This document shows positions 41,701 to 49,653 of a DNA stretch of 64,000 nt, piece after piece. The DNA lies in assembly GCA_003963245.1 (NCBI GenBank), contig RXJX01000018.1, positions 1-64,000 on the forward strand, in the 5' to 3' direction. The stretch is from Neisseriaceae bacterium. GTDB taxonomy: Bacteria; Pseudomonadota; Gammaproteobacteria; Burkholderiales; UBA11063. The translations under genes were made by a program, and so were the position numbers. The number at the start of each line of letters is the position of its first letter. The first letter of the stretch is position 1. Under the pieces are notes generated by a model, which was given only the letters and a program-made list of their open reading frames with translations, had not been told where the DNA came from and did not search any database.

Positions 41701-42820
41701 TCTAAAAATCTTTGTTAGCAACTCGACTACAACCGGACAACTATCGACTATCACGGGGGGCAACAATGCTATTAGTAATGCAGATGCAATATGCGCCAAC
41801 GATTCCAATCGACCAGCAGATGGTTATACATATAAGGCAATGTTAGTAACCAGTACTGATAATATAGTCACACCAACACCAGATAAAGATCGTTATGTTT
41901 GCAAGTCGGCAAATTGTGTTGATGGCGGAGAACAATCTTTTGACTGGGTATTACTACCCGAAAGTGTGAATTATCGGACAGTCGGCTCTACTTCAAATAC
42001 CACTTCAATTGGTACCACTGCAGCTAATTATGGCTATCTGCTTAATAGCAACGCCTTTTCAACTGTAGCTTATAATGTTTGGACTGGTTTTTCTTTAATA
42101 TATAATTCTTGGATGAGCGCTCCCTATAACTCTACTGATGCAACTGCGGGGGGAAGCTGTAACAATTGGACATCGGCAAGTAATACCCTATATGGAACAT
42201 ACGGTACTGCCAATGGTAGCGGCTATAACGGACCAATTGCCTCCGCCGTCAGTACATGTGATAGTGCAAGCCATCACCTGTACTGCGTACAGCAGGTTGC
42301 TCCCAAGCAAATTTTTGTGACTAATACCACGACCGATGGAAATATAGTTGCAACTTCCGGTAAATCTGCCGCTGCAGCTGCGGATGCGATTTGTAATACA
42401 GATACCGCCCGACCAAACTCTGGTGCCTATAAAGCATTGTTGGTAACTGCAACCCGCTATAACAATGGTAGTGGAACAAATAGTGATTGGCCATTGACAG
42501 CTAGTACGAGCTATTACAATATGAGTGGAGCATTGGCGTTTACAACAAATACATATGGTATTCCGCCAGATTCATTCATGGCTGCAATATATCCAAACAG
42601 TGCAATGCAAGCATGGACTGGTGCTGGAGTTCCAGATGATAGTACGATTAACTGGAATTATACATCTGCCGAAAATTATTGCAATAATTGGACTGATGCA
42701 GGCTCTGGTATGGAAAAAGCAATGATTGGCGCAACAGGAGCTACTGATGCTAACGTATGGAATTATAACGGAGGTGATACATGTACAACCAGCAGTAGGC
42801 TGTATTGTGTCCAGCAGTAG
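38774..42820 (+). CDS. Giant lipoprotein with three Big_5 domains and two DUF1554 domains (paralogue 3)
   Basis: ATG at 38774 starts a lipoprotein signal with lipobox VAAC (Cys26); the frame extends 16 codons further upstream without a signal. The 1348 residues comprise the shared N-terminal module (MIPVIDGKAGSTGIYIHN), cysteine-paired repeats to about residue 480, and three SbsA/Big_5 Ig-like domains of about 110 residues (from 40216, 40550 and 40885), each with an INFSEPMTPTTL-like signature. A paralogue-type module follows, and then two DUF1554 domains (about 41700-42294 and 42308-42820) with DAICANDSNRP, YKAMLVTS, WTG, CNNWT and the closing LYCVQQ. DUF1554 is best known from Leptospira surface proteins and looks lectin-like. 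A carbohydrate- or host-surface-binding role is plausible but unproven. Confidence 0.75.
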   Translation: MKRNKLKNILSTFAVSMIITSIVAACSSSTGSNMADNNNNLNNALVIEKAAMIPVIDGKAGSTGIYIHNTSNQTINKISYGLVRSDNKTSSLTFNQTSCKSIAANSSCLLPLTTPALAAGNSGSSILIANYNNQQSKQLLNYRYIKSSDYRGVNFSDNSQSLFGTNDYATVYVFVGNSQAQNNVGFENSNNSLAISNGLTNGKVNIPANTLIPLEIHSNQNVTANLVTITPHTVTSSKNLNKALNDAQQNNSQLQVTITPTMQANLLMNDLPVLSQSESTATLSIVNNGNQSASGINLSAGDNSITVGNATTNPCTGTLGIGASCNYQISLNNHNSNGNTLLTLNYNNSLTSTNTNQIVYYLNNNAEPMVAVVPSQSSFTEQINTNQNITFNLTNVGNVPLNSLIPKINKTLTNTTVTVQNNTCGNSLEANGNCQIQLNVAASGLIDNGIIYLNISGTYTGTSTKSYSFMSKPVYTTITDPLAPTVTSTTPQDTATGVSKATGIIINFSEPMTPTTLTNSNIKLQKVSDSSNIPLTSQGVTNNNQTVSFSTGSNLSDLTQYRIVINPSQIQDINGNAMSAATSQTVSTFTTADNTPPTINNFTPANGASNQSQSPSITLTFSKAMDESTLTTSNIILQTQAGTSVTGTSISYNSTTYVATVNLSNSLDSQTTYLLLINQNNLKDSSGNAMGSNSSYQVTQFTIGDFTAPTLSSTVPVNGATTVAVESPISLTFSEAMDTSTLNSTNIQLQKVSDSSNISLNAPSYSNGDKTVTFQPSANLIADESYNIIINPSAIKDVTGNVMNATISQTIVSNFIISSGAPTPNAIIKVTTVGKSGFFSGSNGGQDLSRALAFPYNVESTASATVTLTYRNTGSSIATNFTTTFNPLPPGWVLTTHNCNNFTLQASPVTTCSDTYTFSSFAANSTLLKQVNGVYSTNINANDIKQSWDEGNNHFVNQATVLPAAYLNQIIYVNYFLKIFVSNSTTTGQLSTITGGNNAISNADAICANDSNRPADGYTYKAMLVTSTDNIVTPTPDKDRYVCKSANCVDGGEQSFDWVLLPESVNYRTVGSTSNTTSIGTTAANYGYLLNSNAFSTVAYNVWTGFSLIYNSWMSAPYNSTDATAGGSCNNWTSASNTLYGTYGTANGSGYNGPIASAVSTCDSASHHLYCVQQVAPKQIFVTNTTTDGNIVATSGKSAAAAADAICNTDTARPNSGAYKALLVTATRYNNGSGTNSDWPLTASTSYYNMSGALAFTTNTYGIPPDSFMAAIYPNSAMQAWTGAGVPDDSTINWNYTSAENYCNNWTDAGSGMEKAMIGATGATDANVWNYNGGDTCTTSSRLYCVQQ

Positions 42821-42834
42821 ATGATTTTAGACAA

Positions 42835-42870
42835 GGCGATTCCGTAATATTTGGGAGTCGCCCTTTTATT
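42835..42870 (+). terminator. Terminator of the lipoprotein operon
   Basis: GGCGATTCC (42835-42843) pairs with GGAGTCGCC (42854-42862), nine pairs with one G-U, followed by CTTTTATTT. It lies just after the third lipoprotein stop. Confidence 0.82.
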
Positions 42871-42899
42871 TATGCTAGAATACTTAAATCAGCCTTTAT

Positions 42900-43634
42900 T
42901 TATCTTAGGATATAACTAAATGAATTTAGTTCTTGCTTCAGCTCTTTCCAATTAGGAAGTATTTTAGTCATGAGAGCGTAAAAACGGCTACTATGATTTT
43001 GTTCAATTATGTGACATAATTCATGAACTACAACATAGTCAATTAATTTGGGCTCTAGTTTTATCAATGCCAAATTTAAGTTTACTTTATTTATTGCCAC
43101 AGAATAACTCCCCCAGCGCGAACGCATTACTTTCAGACTCAAGCGAGGAATTTTATAACCTAACGCTGCAAAATAATTAAATCGTTGCCGCAGCAAACCT
43201 TCACAAATTACCATCCCTAGGCGTTTATATTCAGCCTGCAATACGGCTAATTTATATTCAGAGCTAATGTCTTTAACACTTAACATGCAAATATCATCAG
43301 TGAAAGACACACGATTATGCTTAGCATGAGTAACTTGCAAAGTATAGCGCTGTCCTAAATAACTAACGTGACTATCATTCTGAACTACTAAATTAAGTTG
43401 AGTTTTATTTAGCAATTGTTGGGCAAGCAATTTCTGTTTATGGAGAATATTACTGTAAAACTTATCAATTACTTTATTTACGTGAACTTCGTCGGCATGT
43501 AACGGCGCCGTAACTAGCAAAGAACTATCGGAATTAATTCTGACGTAAGTATGACGAATGTTTTTATGCAATGTATGGATAATGAATTCACGATATTGTC
43601 GAGAGCATGATTGCTCTCCTGCAGAAAATCTCAT
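42900..43634 (-). CDS. YgjP-type metal-dependent hydrolase (DUF45, SprT-like)
   Basis: A 244-residue protein ending in the YgjP/DUF45 signature: RSRWGSYSV, VNLNLALIKL, then IDYVVVHELCHIIEQNHSSRFYALM, with the HExxH-type zinc site HELCH and a downstream conserved His. The family is annotated as M48-like metallopeptidase; some members are reported to hydrolyse UTP. Its start overlaps the stop of the upstream DciA-like gene by four bases, so the two are co-translated. Confidence 0.85.
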   Translation of the reverse strand: MRFSAGEQSCSRQYREFIIHTLHKNIRHTYVRINSDSSLLVTAPLHADEVHVNKVIDKFYSNILHKQKLLAQQLLNKTQLNLVVQNDSHVSYLGQRYTLQVTHAKHNRVSFTDDICMLSVKDISSEYKLAVLQAEYKRLGMVICEGLLRQRFNYFAALGYKIPRLSLKVMRSRWGSYSVAINKVNLNLALIKLEPKLIDYVVVHELCHIIEQNHSSRFYALMTKILPNWKELKQELNSFSYILR

Positions 43635-44104
43635 AATTTAAGCTCCCAATCGGTAGAGGCATTTTCTTCTTCGTGTTCTTGTAAGCTTTTTATCAACTCG
43701 GGGCGACCAAGAGCATTAGCAAACTTTTGCAGCGCTTCTCGTTGCTCCAGGCTCAAGACACGTTTAACTTTTTTGGGCTGATGTTGCTCAGGTCGTACTT
43801 TAACTAAAATTTTACTGAAGGAAACTCCATTACTGAACAAAATATCCTGAATATTACTAATCATGTTATTAACTAAATAGAACCCACTATTATTACTAAC
43901 AAATAGCACCAGCAGATCGCTGGGATAATCAATAGCACCACAGTGACAAATATCCCGTAAGTTAGGATAATGAGAATAAATAATTTCACTAATTCTTGCT
44001 AGCTCTTGTAATAAACGCCCTAAATCATCTTGTTCAGAAATCTGCTTCAGTCGCTCACCAAATTCAATAAAATGCCCAGGAGTTTTCTTCTTAAATGAAC
44101 GCAT
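43631..44104 (-). CDS. DciA-like protein (DUF721), possible DnaB helicase loader
   Basis: The 157-residue protein has the layout of DUF721/DciA. A helical start is followed by a KH-like alpha-beta segment (NLRDICHCGAIDYPSDLLVLFVSNNSGFYLVNNMISNIQDIL) closing with ILVKVRPE, and then a polar, helical C-terminal tail. DciA is the ancestral loader of the replicative helicase in bacteria lacking DnaC. The match is by pattern only; a profile search could overturn it. It is divergent from the NifU-like gene across about 110 bases. Confidence 0.55.
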   Translation of the reverse strand: MRSFKKKTPGHFIEFGERLKQISEQDDLGRLLQELARISEIIYSHYPNLRDICHCGAIDYPSDLLVLFVSNNSGFYLVNNMISNIQDILFSNGVSFSKILVKVRPEQHQPKKVKRVLSLEQREALQKFANALGRPELIKSLQEHEEENASTDWELKL

Positions 44105-44215
44105 AATGACAAATAATAACCTTACTTTTTGTGGTACAATACCGTTATAATTACTCGATCAAACATTTTAACATATAAGATTAAATTTTATTTAACTAAT
44201 TTATCGGAGAAATTT
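44105..44215 (+). promoter_or_regulatory. Promoter region of the NifU-like/GGGtGRT operon
   Basis: Two possible -10 elements face the operon: an extended TGG TACAAT (44132-44140) and TATAAT (44146-44151) with TTACTT 18 bases upstream. CGGAGAAA precedes the chosen start at 44216. Confidence 0.5.
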
Positions 44216-44908
44216 ATGGAATACTCACATGAAGTAGAACATATGACATGCATCGCCAAAGGTGCTAATCATGGTCCGGCACCAATTCCCCAAGAAGGAA
44301 AATGGACTCAGGCACGAGAAATTAAAGATATTTCAGGGTTAACTCATGGTGTTGGTTGGTGCGCTCCTCAACAAGGTGCAACTAAACTTACTTTGAATAT
44401 CAAAGATGGAATTATTCAGGAAGCACTAATTGAAACTATCGGTTGTTCAGGAATGACTCATTCGGCAGCAATGGCAGCTGAAATTTTACCCGGAAAAACA
44501 ATTCTTGAAGCATTAAACACAGATTTGGTTTGCGATGCAATCAATACTGCAATGCGTGAATTATTTTTACAGATTGCCTACGGTCGTTCACAAACAGCCT
44601 TCTCTGAAGGTGGATTGCCTATCGGTGCTGGATTAGAAGATCTTGGTAAGGGATTACGTAGCCAAATTGGTACAATGTACGGCACAGTTGCTAAAGGTCC
44701 ACGCTATATGGAGTTAGCCGAGGGCTACGTAACACGGGTCGCATTGGATGATGGCAGCGAAATTATTGGTTATGAATTTGTTCATCTGGGCAAAATGATG
44801 GAATCAATCAGAAAAGGGGTTGATGCAAATGAAGCGCTGAAAAAAGCTACTGGCAGCTATGGTCGTTTCGCAGAAGCTACGCGTTATGTTGATCCTCGTG
44901 CAGAATAA
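44216..44908 (+). CDS. NifU/IscU-like iron-sulfur scaffold protein partnered with GGGtGRT
   Basis: I chose ATG at 44216 (230 residues) because CGGAGAAA lies upstream; a further 29 codons are open but overlap the promoter. The protein has a NifU N-terminal-like fold with three candidate ligand cysteines: MTCIAKGANHGP near residue 11, VGWCAPQQG near 49, and IGCSGMTHSAAMAAEIL near 80. The spacing departs from canonical IscU. A C-terminal extension (YVTRVALDDGSEIIGYEF) has no IscU equivalent. This subtype is known almost only as the partner of the GGGtGRT protein, 20 bases downstream here. Role in cluster assembly is presumed from the fold. Confidence 0.8.
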   Translation: MEYSHEVEHMTCIAKGANHGPAPIPQEGKWTQAREIKDISGLTHGVGWCAPQQGATKLTLNIKDGIIQEALIETIGCSGMTHSAAMAAEILPGKTILEALNTDLVCDAINTAMRELFLQIAYGRSQTAFSEGGLPIGAGLEDLGKGLRSQIGTMYGTVAKGPRYMELAEGYVTRVALDDGSEIIGYEFVHLGKMMESIRKGVDANEALKKATGSYGRFAEATRYVDPRAE

Positions 44909-44928
44909 TTTAAGGAAAGAGAAATAAG

Positions 44929-45924
44929 ATGCAACTATTTGAAAGTTATGATCGTCGAATCGACAAAATTAATTCTGTTTTAGCACAATATAATATCGCT
45001 TCTTTAGATGCGGCCCGCAAATTATGTACGGACAAAGGCTTTGACCCTTATGAAATCGCCGAAAAAATCCAACCTATCTGCTTTGAAAACGCTAAATGGG
45101 CATATGTATTAGGCGCCGCAATCGCGTTGACTAAAGGAGCAACTAGTGCGGTTGAAGCGGCTAAAGTAATTGGTGAAGGATTACAAGCGTTTTGTATCGA
45201 GGGCTCAGTGGCTGAAGATCGCAAAGTTGGTCTTGGACATGGTAATTTAGCCTCAATGTTACTTAGCGAAGAGACGCAATGTTTTGCTTTCTTAGCTGGG
45301 CATGAGTCATTTGCCGCAGCTGAAGGTGCTATCGGTATCGCACGCTCAGCCAATAAAGTCAGAACACAACCATTGCGCGTTATTTTGAATGGCTTGGGTA
45401 AAGATGCCGCACAAATTATTTCGCGGATAAATGGATTTACTTATGTACAAACTCAATTTGATTACTATAGTGGTGATTTGAGAATCGTACAAGAAAAAGC
45501 ATATTCTAAAACCGAGCGTGCCAATGTGCGTTGTTATGGTGCTGATGATGTACGTGAGGGCGTGGCAATCATGCATAATGAGGGTGTTGATGCTTCAATT
45601 ACTGGTAATTCAACTAATCCAACTCGCTTTCAACATCCCGTTGCCGGAACTTATAAAAAAGAACGTCAGTTATTAGGCAAGAAATATTTCTCTGTAGCTT
45701 CAGGTGGAGGTACTGGTCGTACACTTCACCCAGATAATATGGGCGCAGGCCCAGCTTCTTATGGAATGACTGATACTATGGGGCGGATGCATGCTGATGC
45801 ACAGTTTGCAGGTTCATCCTCAGTACCTGCTCACGTCGAAATGATGGGCTTTATGGGAATGGGAAACAACCCGATGGTTGGTGCAACTGTGGCTGTAGCC
45901 GTGGCAATTCAAGAAGCACATTAA
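44929..45924 (+). CDS. GGGtGRT family protein of unknown function
   Basis: The 331-residue protein carries the family-naming motif SGGGTGRTLHPDNMG near residue 262 and a very conserved glycine/methionine-rich C-terminus (HVEMMGFMGMGNNPMVGATVAVAVAI). Other landmarks are LGHGNLASMLLSEETQCFAFLAGHESFAAAEGAIG near residues 103-138, and VDASITGNSTNPTRFQHPVAGTYKKE. No enzymatic activity is established for the family that I know of. The tight pairing with a NifU-like scaffold suggests an Fe-S or metal-dependent role. It is followed by a terminator, so the two genes make a closed operon. Confidence 0.88.
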   Translation: MQLFESYDRRIDKINSVLAQYNIASLDAARKLCTDKGFDPYEIAEKIQPICFENAKWAYVLGAAIALTKGATSAVEAAKVIGEGLQAFCIEGSVAEDRKVGLGHGNLASMLLSEETQCFAFLAGHESFAAAEGAIGIARSANKVRTQPLRVILNGLGKDAAQIISRINGFTYVQTQFDYYSGDLRIVQEKAYSKTERANVRCYGADDVREGVAIMHNEGVDASITGNSTNPTRFQHPVAGTYKKERQLLGKKYFSVASGGGTGRTLHPDNMGAGPASYGMTDTMGRMHADAQFAGSSSVPAHVEMMGFMGMGNNPMVGATVAVAVAIQEAH

Positions 45925-45943
45925 AGTACTGGCTGATTAATGA

Positions 45944-45976
45944 AAGGTAGAGAATAAACTGCTCTGCCTTTTTTAT
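45944..45976 (+). terminator. Terminator of the GGGtGRT operon
   Basis: AAGGTAGAG (45944-45952) pairs with CTCTGCCTT (45962-45970), nine pairs with one G-U, with a 9-base loop and a TTTTTATT tail. Confidence 0.85.
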
Positions 45977-46056
45977 TAATAGTCAATTAAAGCAATTCCT
46001 TATCTTCTCTATTCCAATATTATTGGCTTCTGAATACCCTCTCTTGCAAATTAAAC

Positions 46057-46086
46057 TTGACACATTATATTAGATTAATCTAAAAT
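46057..46086 (+). promoter_or_regulatory. Promoter with 14-base palindromic operator upstream of the disulfide reductase
   Basis: Consensus TTGACA (46057-46062) and TAAAAT (46081-46086) are separated by 18 bases. The perfect palindrome TTAGATTAATCTAA occupies 46070-46083, covering the spacer end and half of the -10, where a bound repressor would block polymerase. ArsR-type persulfide sensors act at such sites on rhodanese operons; that link is inference. Confidence 0.65.
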
Positions 46087-46120
46087 ACATTATTGATAAA
46101 TAAATAAGAGAGAATTCATC

Positions 46121-47821
46121 ATGTCTAAAAAAATTTTAATTATTGGTGGAGTTGCCGGAGGTGCCTCAGCTGCAGCTCGCTTACGTCGTCACAATGAACA
46201 AGATCAGATCATCATGTTTGAAAAAGGTCCGCACGTATCATTTTCAAATTGCAGCCTACCCTACTACTTAAGTGGCACAGTTAGTAGTGCAGAAAAACTG
46301 GTTATGATGACACCGGAAAAATTTAGTAAACAGTTTAACATTGATGCTAGGATTAATCAGGAAATTATTTCCATCAATCGTCAGGCTAAAACCGTAACTA
46401 TCCTCAATCACATCACCAAAACACAGTACACAGAATCTTACGATAAATTAATCCTTTCACCAGGTGCAAAACCAATTGTTCCCAATATCCAAGGTAAAGA
46501 GCACGTAAATTTATTTACAGTACGAAATGTTATAGATATTACAAATCTAAAACAAGCAATTAGTGAAAAGAATCCACAAAACATTGCAGTAATTGGAGGT
46601 GGATTTATTGGTGTTGAAGTTGCCGAAAACTTGCGTGAAGCGGGTTACAATGTAAGTCTGATAGAAGCAATGCCTCAAATTATGCGCACCTTTGACTATG
46701 ATATGGTGCAAATTTTGCATAAAGAACTATATGATCATGGCGTGGAATTAATTGTTGGTGACAAAGTAGAATCTTTTGCGCCCAACCAAATCCTACTTAA
46801 TTCTGGTCGAGTTGTACCAGCAGAAATCGTCATAATGGCAATCGGTGTTGCACCGGAAACCAATCTAGCTATTGCCGCACAACTTGATTTAGGTAGAACT
46901 GGTGCAATCGCAGTTGATGATAATTGTTTAACCAATGATCCAGATATTTATGCAGTTGGCGATGCAATTGAAGTTTATGGTGCATTGATACAAGATAAAT
47001 TTAAATTGGCATTAGCCGGTCCTGCGCAAAAACAAGCTCGTGATGCAGCTGATCATATTAATGGAATCAACAATAAGTCTCGTAGCTACATCGGCTCATC
47101 CTGCATCAAAGTATTTGACTTAAATGCAGCATCAACAGGTTTAACTGAGGGTTTGATAGAGTTTACTAAGCTAGCAATTGAATATGGAACGGTATATATT
47201 ACGCCCAATGATAAAGTGAGCTTAATGCCGACCAATCATACCATGCAATTTAAGCTAATCTATGATAAAAATAATGGACGTATTTTGGGTGCGCAGGCAA
47301 TTGGCAAAGGAAACGTTGACAAACGTATTGATGTGATCGCGACCGCAATAAAATTTAATGCAACAATCAATGATCTTTGCGACTTAGAATTATGTTATGC
47401 GCCACCATTTGGAACTGCCAAAGACGTAGTCAATATGGCTGGCTATGTTGCAAGCAATCTAAACACAGGTAAATTTAAGCAAATTACTGCAAATAAAGTC
47501 AGAGAGTTAGTTAAAATCAATGCATATATCTTAGATGTTCGTGAAGAAGCTGAGCTAGCACGAGGTATAATCAAAGGAGCTACTAATATTCCATTAAGCC
47601 AACTTCGAGATCGCTTAGCTGAAATTCCCAAAAATCAACCTATCTACATTCATTGTCGTAGTGGACAGCGCAGCTACAATGCAACGCTAATACTGCAACA
47701 ACATGGCTTTAATGAAGTCTATAATCTTGCGGGAGGATTTTTAGCATTGTCATATTATGAGTACTACAATGACATAACAACTGCCAGAGAAGCGATTTTA
47801 ACGGCGTATAACTTTAACTAA
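46121..47821 (+). CDS. FAD-dependent CoA-disulfide/persulfide reductase with rhodanese domain
   Basis: A 566-residue pyridine nucleotide-disulfide oxidoreductase. The FAD-binding start IIGGVAGGASAAARLRRH is followed by the single active-site Cys in FSNCSLPYYLSG (near residue 44), as in CoA-disulfide reductases. The NAD motif IAVIGGGFIGVEVAENL is near 150, AVGDAIEV near 285, and the dimerisation domain comes after that. Residues about 460-550 form a rhodanese domain with active Cys in IHCRSGQRSY. The CoADR-Rhd architecture reduces CoA disulfides, per- and polysulfides. Its stop overlaps the convergent EamA gene by 24 bases. Confidence 0.88.
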   Translation: MSKKILIIGGVAGGASAAARLRRHNEQDQIIMFEKGPHVSFSNCSLPYYLSGTVSSAEKLVMMTPEKFSKQFNIDARINQEIISINRQAKTVTILNHITKTQYTESYDKLILSPGAKPIVPNIQGKEHVNLFTVRNVIDITNLKQAISEKNPQNIAVIGGGFIGVEVAENLREAGYNVSLIEAMPQIMRTFDYDMVQILHKELYDHGVELIVGDKVESFAPNQILLNSGRVVPAEIVIMAIGVAPETNLAIAAQLDLGRTGAIAVDDNCLTNDPDIYAVGDAIEVYGALIQDKFKLALAGPAQKQARDAADHINGINNKSRSYIGSSCIKVFDLNAASTGLTEGLIEFTKLAIEYGTVYITPNDKVSLMPTNHTMQFKLIYDKNNGRILGAQAIGKGNVDKRIDVIATAIKFNATINDLCDLELCYAPPFGTAKDVVNMAGYVASNLNTGKFKQITANKVRELVKINAYILDVREEAELARGIIKGATNIPLSQLRDRLAEIPKNQPIYIHCRSGQRSYNATLILQQHGFNEVYNLAGGFLALSYYEYYNDITTAREAILTAYNFN

Positions 47822-48658
47822 ATTAGGTATAATTAGTGCCAGCGTTATTAGTATGCAGACAACTACATTTACCATGATTATCTGTCGGTTATAAATGGCA
47901 TAAAACCCATAGGTAACCGGCGGAACTAAGCTAATAAAAACCGAAGTTAATTCACTTCCTAACTTTTTAATCGCCTGCTGGTTATAGTAAATCGGAATAA
48001 TCAAAGAACCAAGGCTAATGATAACTAAAGATAATAGATTCTGTTTTAATAAAAACAATAAATTATGTTTTGGAACAAAAATTACTGCCCCAAAAAATAA
48101 CAACCAAAATCGAGTGGCTAAAACCTGCAATGAACTGAGATGTGCTAATGAGGCTAATTTAGATGAATTGGCAATATAAACGTAAAAGGCTAGTCCGGCA
48201 ATCGAGCCAAGAATAACTCCACCAATAATACTATGCCCTGTCTTCACTTGATACGCAAATAGTAAGATGCCCAAACCTAATAATAATAAAAATAAACTGA
48301 ATAAAACTGCTTTATTGCGCGCAATCAAGTAGATTTTGCCAAAGCCAAACAATGCTAATGCACTAAATAACGCCGCCATGGCAATAAACGGATCCGCAAT
48401 ATGGCTAGCAAAAACCATAGTCACCCAATCCACAGCTAATGCAGCACTCATCATAAGATAGATTGTTTTATTGTGCCAACACGCTAGATAGGTCTTCTTT
48501 AGATTGGAAATATTTAAAGAATTAAAAACAATTAATGCAATCGCACTCATTGCAAACAAAGCAACTACCGGATTTAATCCAACGATCAGATGATCAAGAA
48601 AAACAAACGCAACTGAAGTTAATAGCACATAAATTGCTGCATCCAAGTAGCCACTCAT
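47798..48658 (-). CDS. EamA/DMT-superfamily transporter
   Basis: A 286-residue inner-membrane protein with about ten hydrophobic segments in two five-helix halves, as in the drug/metabolite transporter superfamily. The second half shows the EamA-like GVILGSIAGLAFYVYI and SLIIPIYYNQQAIKKLGSELTSVFISLVPPV. Substrate unknown. The start lies 36 bases after the deaminase gene, so it may share that transcript and export or import a purine-related compound, but this is speculative. Confidence 0.78.
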   Translation of the reverse strand: MSGYLDAAIYVLLTSVAFVFLDHLIVGLNPVVALFAMSAIALIVFNSLNISNLKKTYLACWHNKTIYLMMSAALAVDWVTMVFASHIADPFIAMAALFSALALFGFGKIYLIARNKAVLFSLFLLLLGLGILLFAYQVKTGHSIIGGVILGSIAGLAFYVYIANSSKLASLAHLSSLQVLATRFWLLFFGAVIFVPKHNLLFLLKQNLLSLVIISLGSLIIPIYYNQQAIKKLGSELTSVFISLVPPVTYGFYAIYNRQIIMVNVVVCILITLALIIPNLVKVIRR

Positions 48659-48693
48659 TGAAAATTACCTAACAAGAAATCTGCTACACTATT

Positions 48694-49644
48694 TTAAATA
48701 AATTTGGCAGCTAAACTATTTTCTATTAGTTTACTTATCTCAACATCAGTTAAATTTAATACTTTAGCTAGTTCTATATAATTTTGGTTTATATAACCAC
48801 CAAAATAAGCTGGGTCATCAGAGTTAATCGTTACACACACATCATGGTTAAGTAATTCAACTGCTTGATGCTTGCTCAAATCAGGTACAACTTGCAGGCA
48901 ACGATTGGAAAGTGGACACATAGTTAGTGGAATTTTATCTGTGGCAATTCTTTTGATTAATACTTGATCTGATAGTATTGAATTTCCATGATCAATCCGG
49001 TCCACGCCTAAAATATCCAATGCATCCCAGACATAACTGGCTGGTCCTTCTTCTCCAGCATGAGCTAGCAATTTCAGCTGCTCTTTACGAGCTAAATTAA
49101 ATAGGTTTTTAAATTTAGCTGGTGGATTACCTAACTCTGAAGAATCAAGCCCAATTCCAATAATTTTATTACGATAATTCATTAAATCATCAAAAACTGC
49201 TAAAGCATTATCTTCGCTTAAATGACGCAAAAAACAAGGGATTAAACTGGCATTAATACCATAATCAGCCTTAGCCTGAACTATCGCGCGCCAAAGACCA
49301 CTCATAACAATATCAAGTGAAATTCCACGTTCCAGATGAGCCTGCGGATCAAAAAACATCTCACTATGCGTTACATTATCCAGATGAGCTTTTGTCAGAT
49401 ATGCATAAGTTAAATCAAAATAATCATCTTCCGTCCGTAATACCGACATTCCCAAATAATATAAATCCAGAAATTCTTGCAGATTCTTAAATTGATATGC
49501 CTTCGCAAATTGACTCAACGATGAGTATTTTATCTGAAGATTATTTCTTTTGGCTAAGTCCAGAATCATTTGTGGTTCAAGACTACCTTCTAAATGAATA
49601 TGCAACTCAGCTTTAGGATTATTAATACTATTTAAATGATTCAT
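48694..49644 (-). CDS. Adenine deaminase (adenosine deaminase family)
   Basis: Zinc-dependent amidohydrolase-fold deaminase of 316 residues. Zinc and catalytic motifs: ELHIHLEGSLEP, LLAHAGEEGP, DRIDHGNSIL, MCPLSNRCLQV and INSDDPAYFGGY. Segments such as FKNLQEFLDLYYLGMSVLRTEDDF, FFDPQAHLERGI and IGLDSSELGNPPAKF match the Aah1/Pseudomonas-type adenine deaminases better than true adenosine deaminases. I therefore favour adenine to hypoxanthine as the reaction. It is often annotated simply as add. Confidence 0.85.
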   Translation of the reverse strand: MNHLNSINNPKAELHIHLEGSLEPQMILDLAKRNNLQIKYSSLSQFAKAYQFKNLQEFLDLYYLGMSVLRTEDDYFDLTYAYLTKAHLDNVTHSEMFFDPQAHLERGISLDIVMSGLWRAIVQAKADYGINASLIPCFLRHLSEDNALAVFDDLMNYRNKIIGIGLDSSELGNPPAKFKNLFNLARKEQLKLLAHAGEEGPASYVWDALDILGVDRIDHGNSILSDQVLIKRIATDKIPLTMCPLSNRCLQVVPDLSKHQAVELLNHDVCVTINSDDPAYFGGYINQNYIELAKVLNLTDVEISKLIENSLAAKFI

Positions 49645-49653
49645 AGAAAAACC

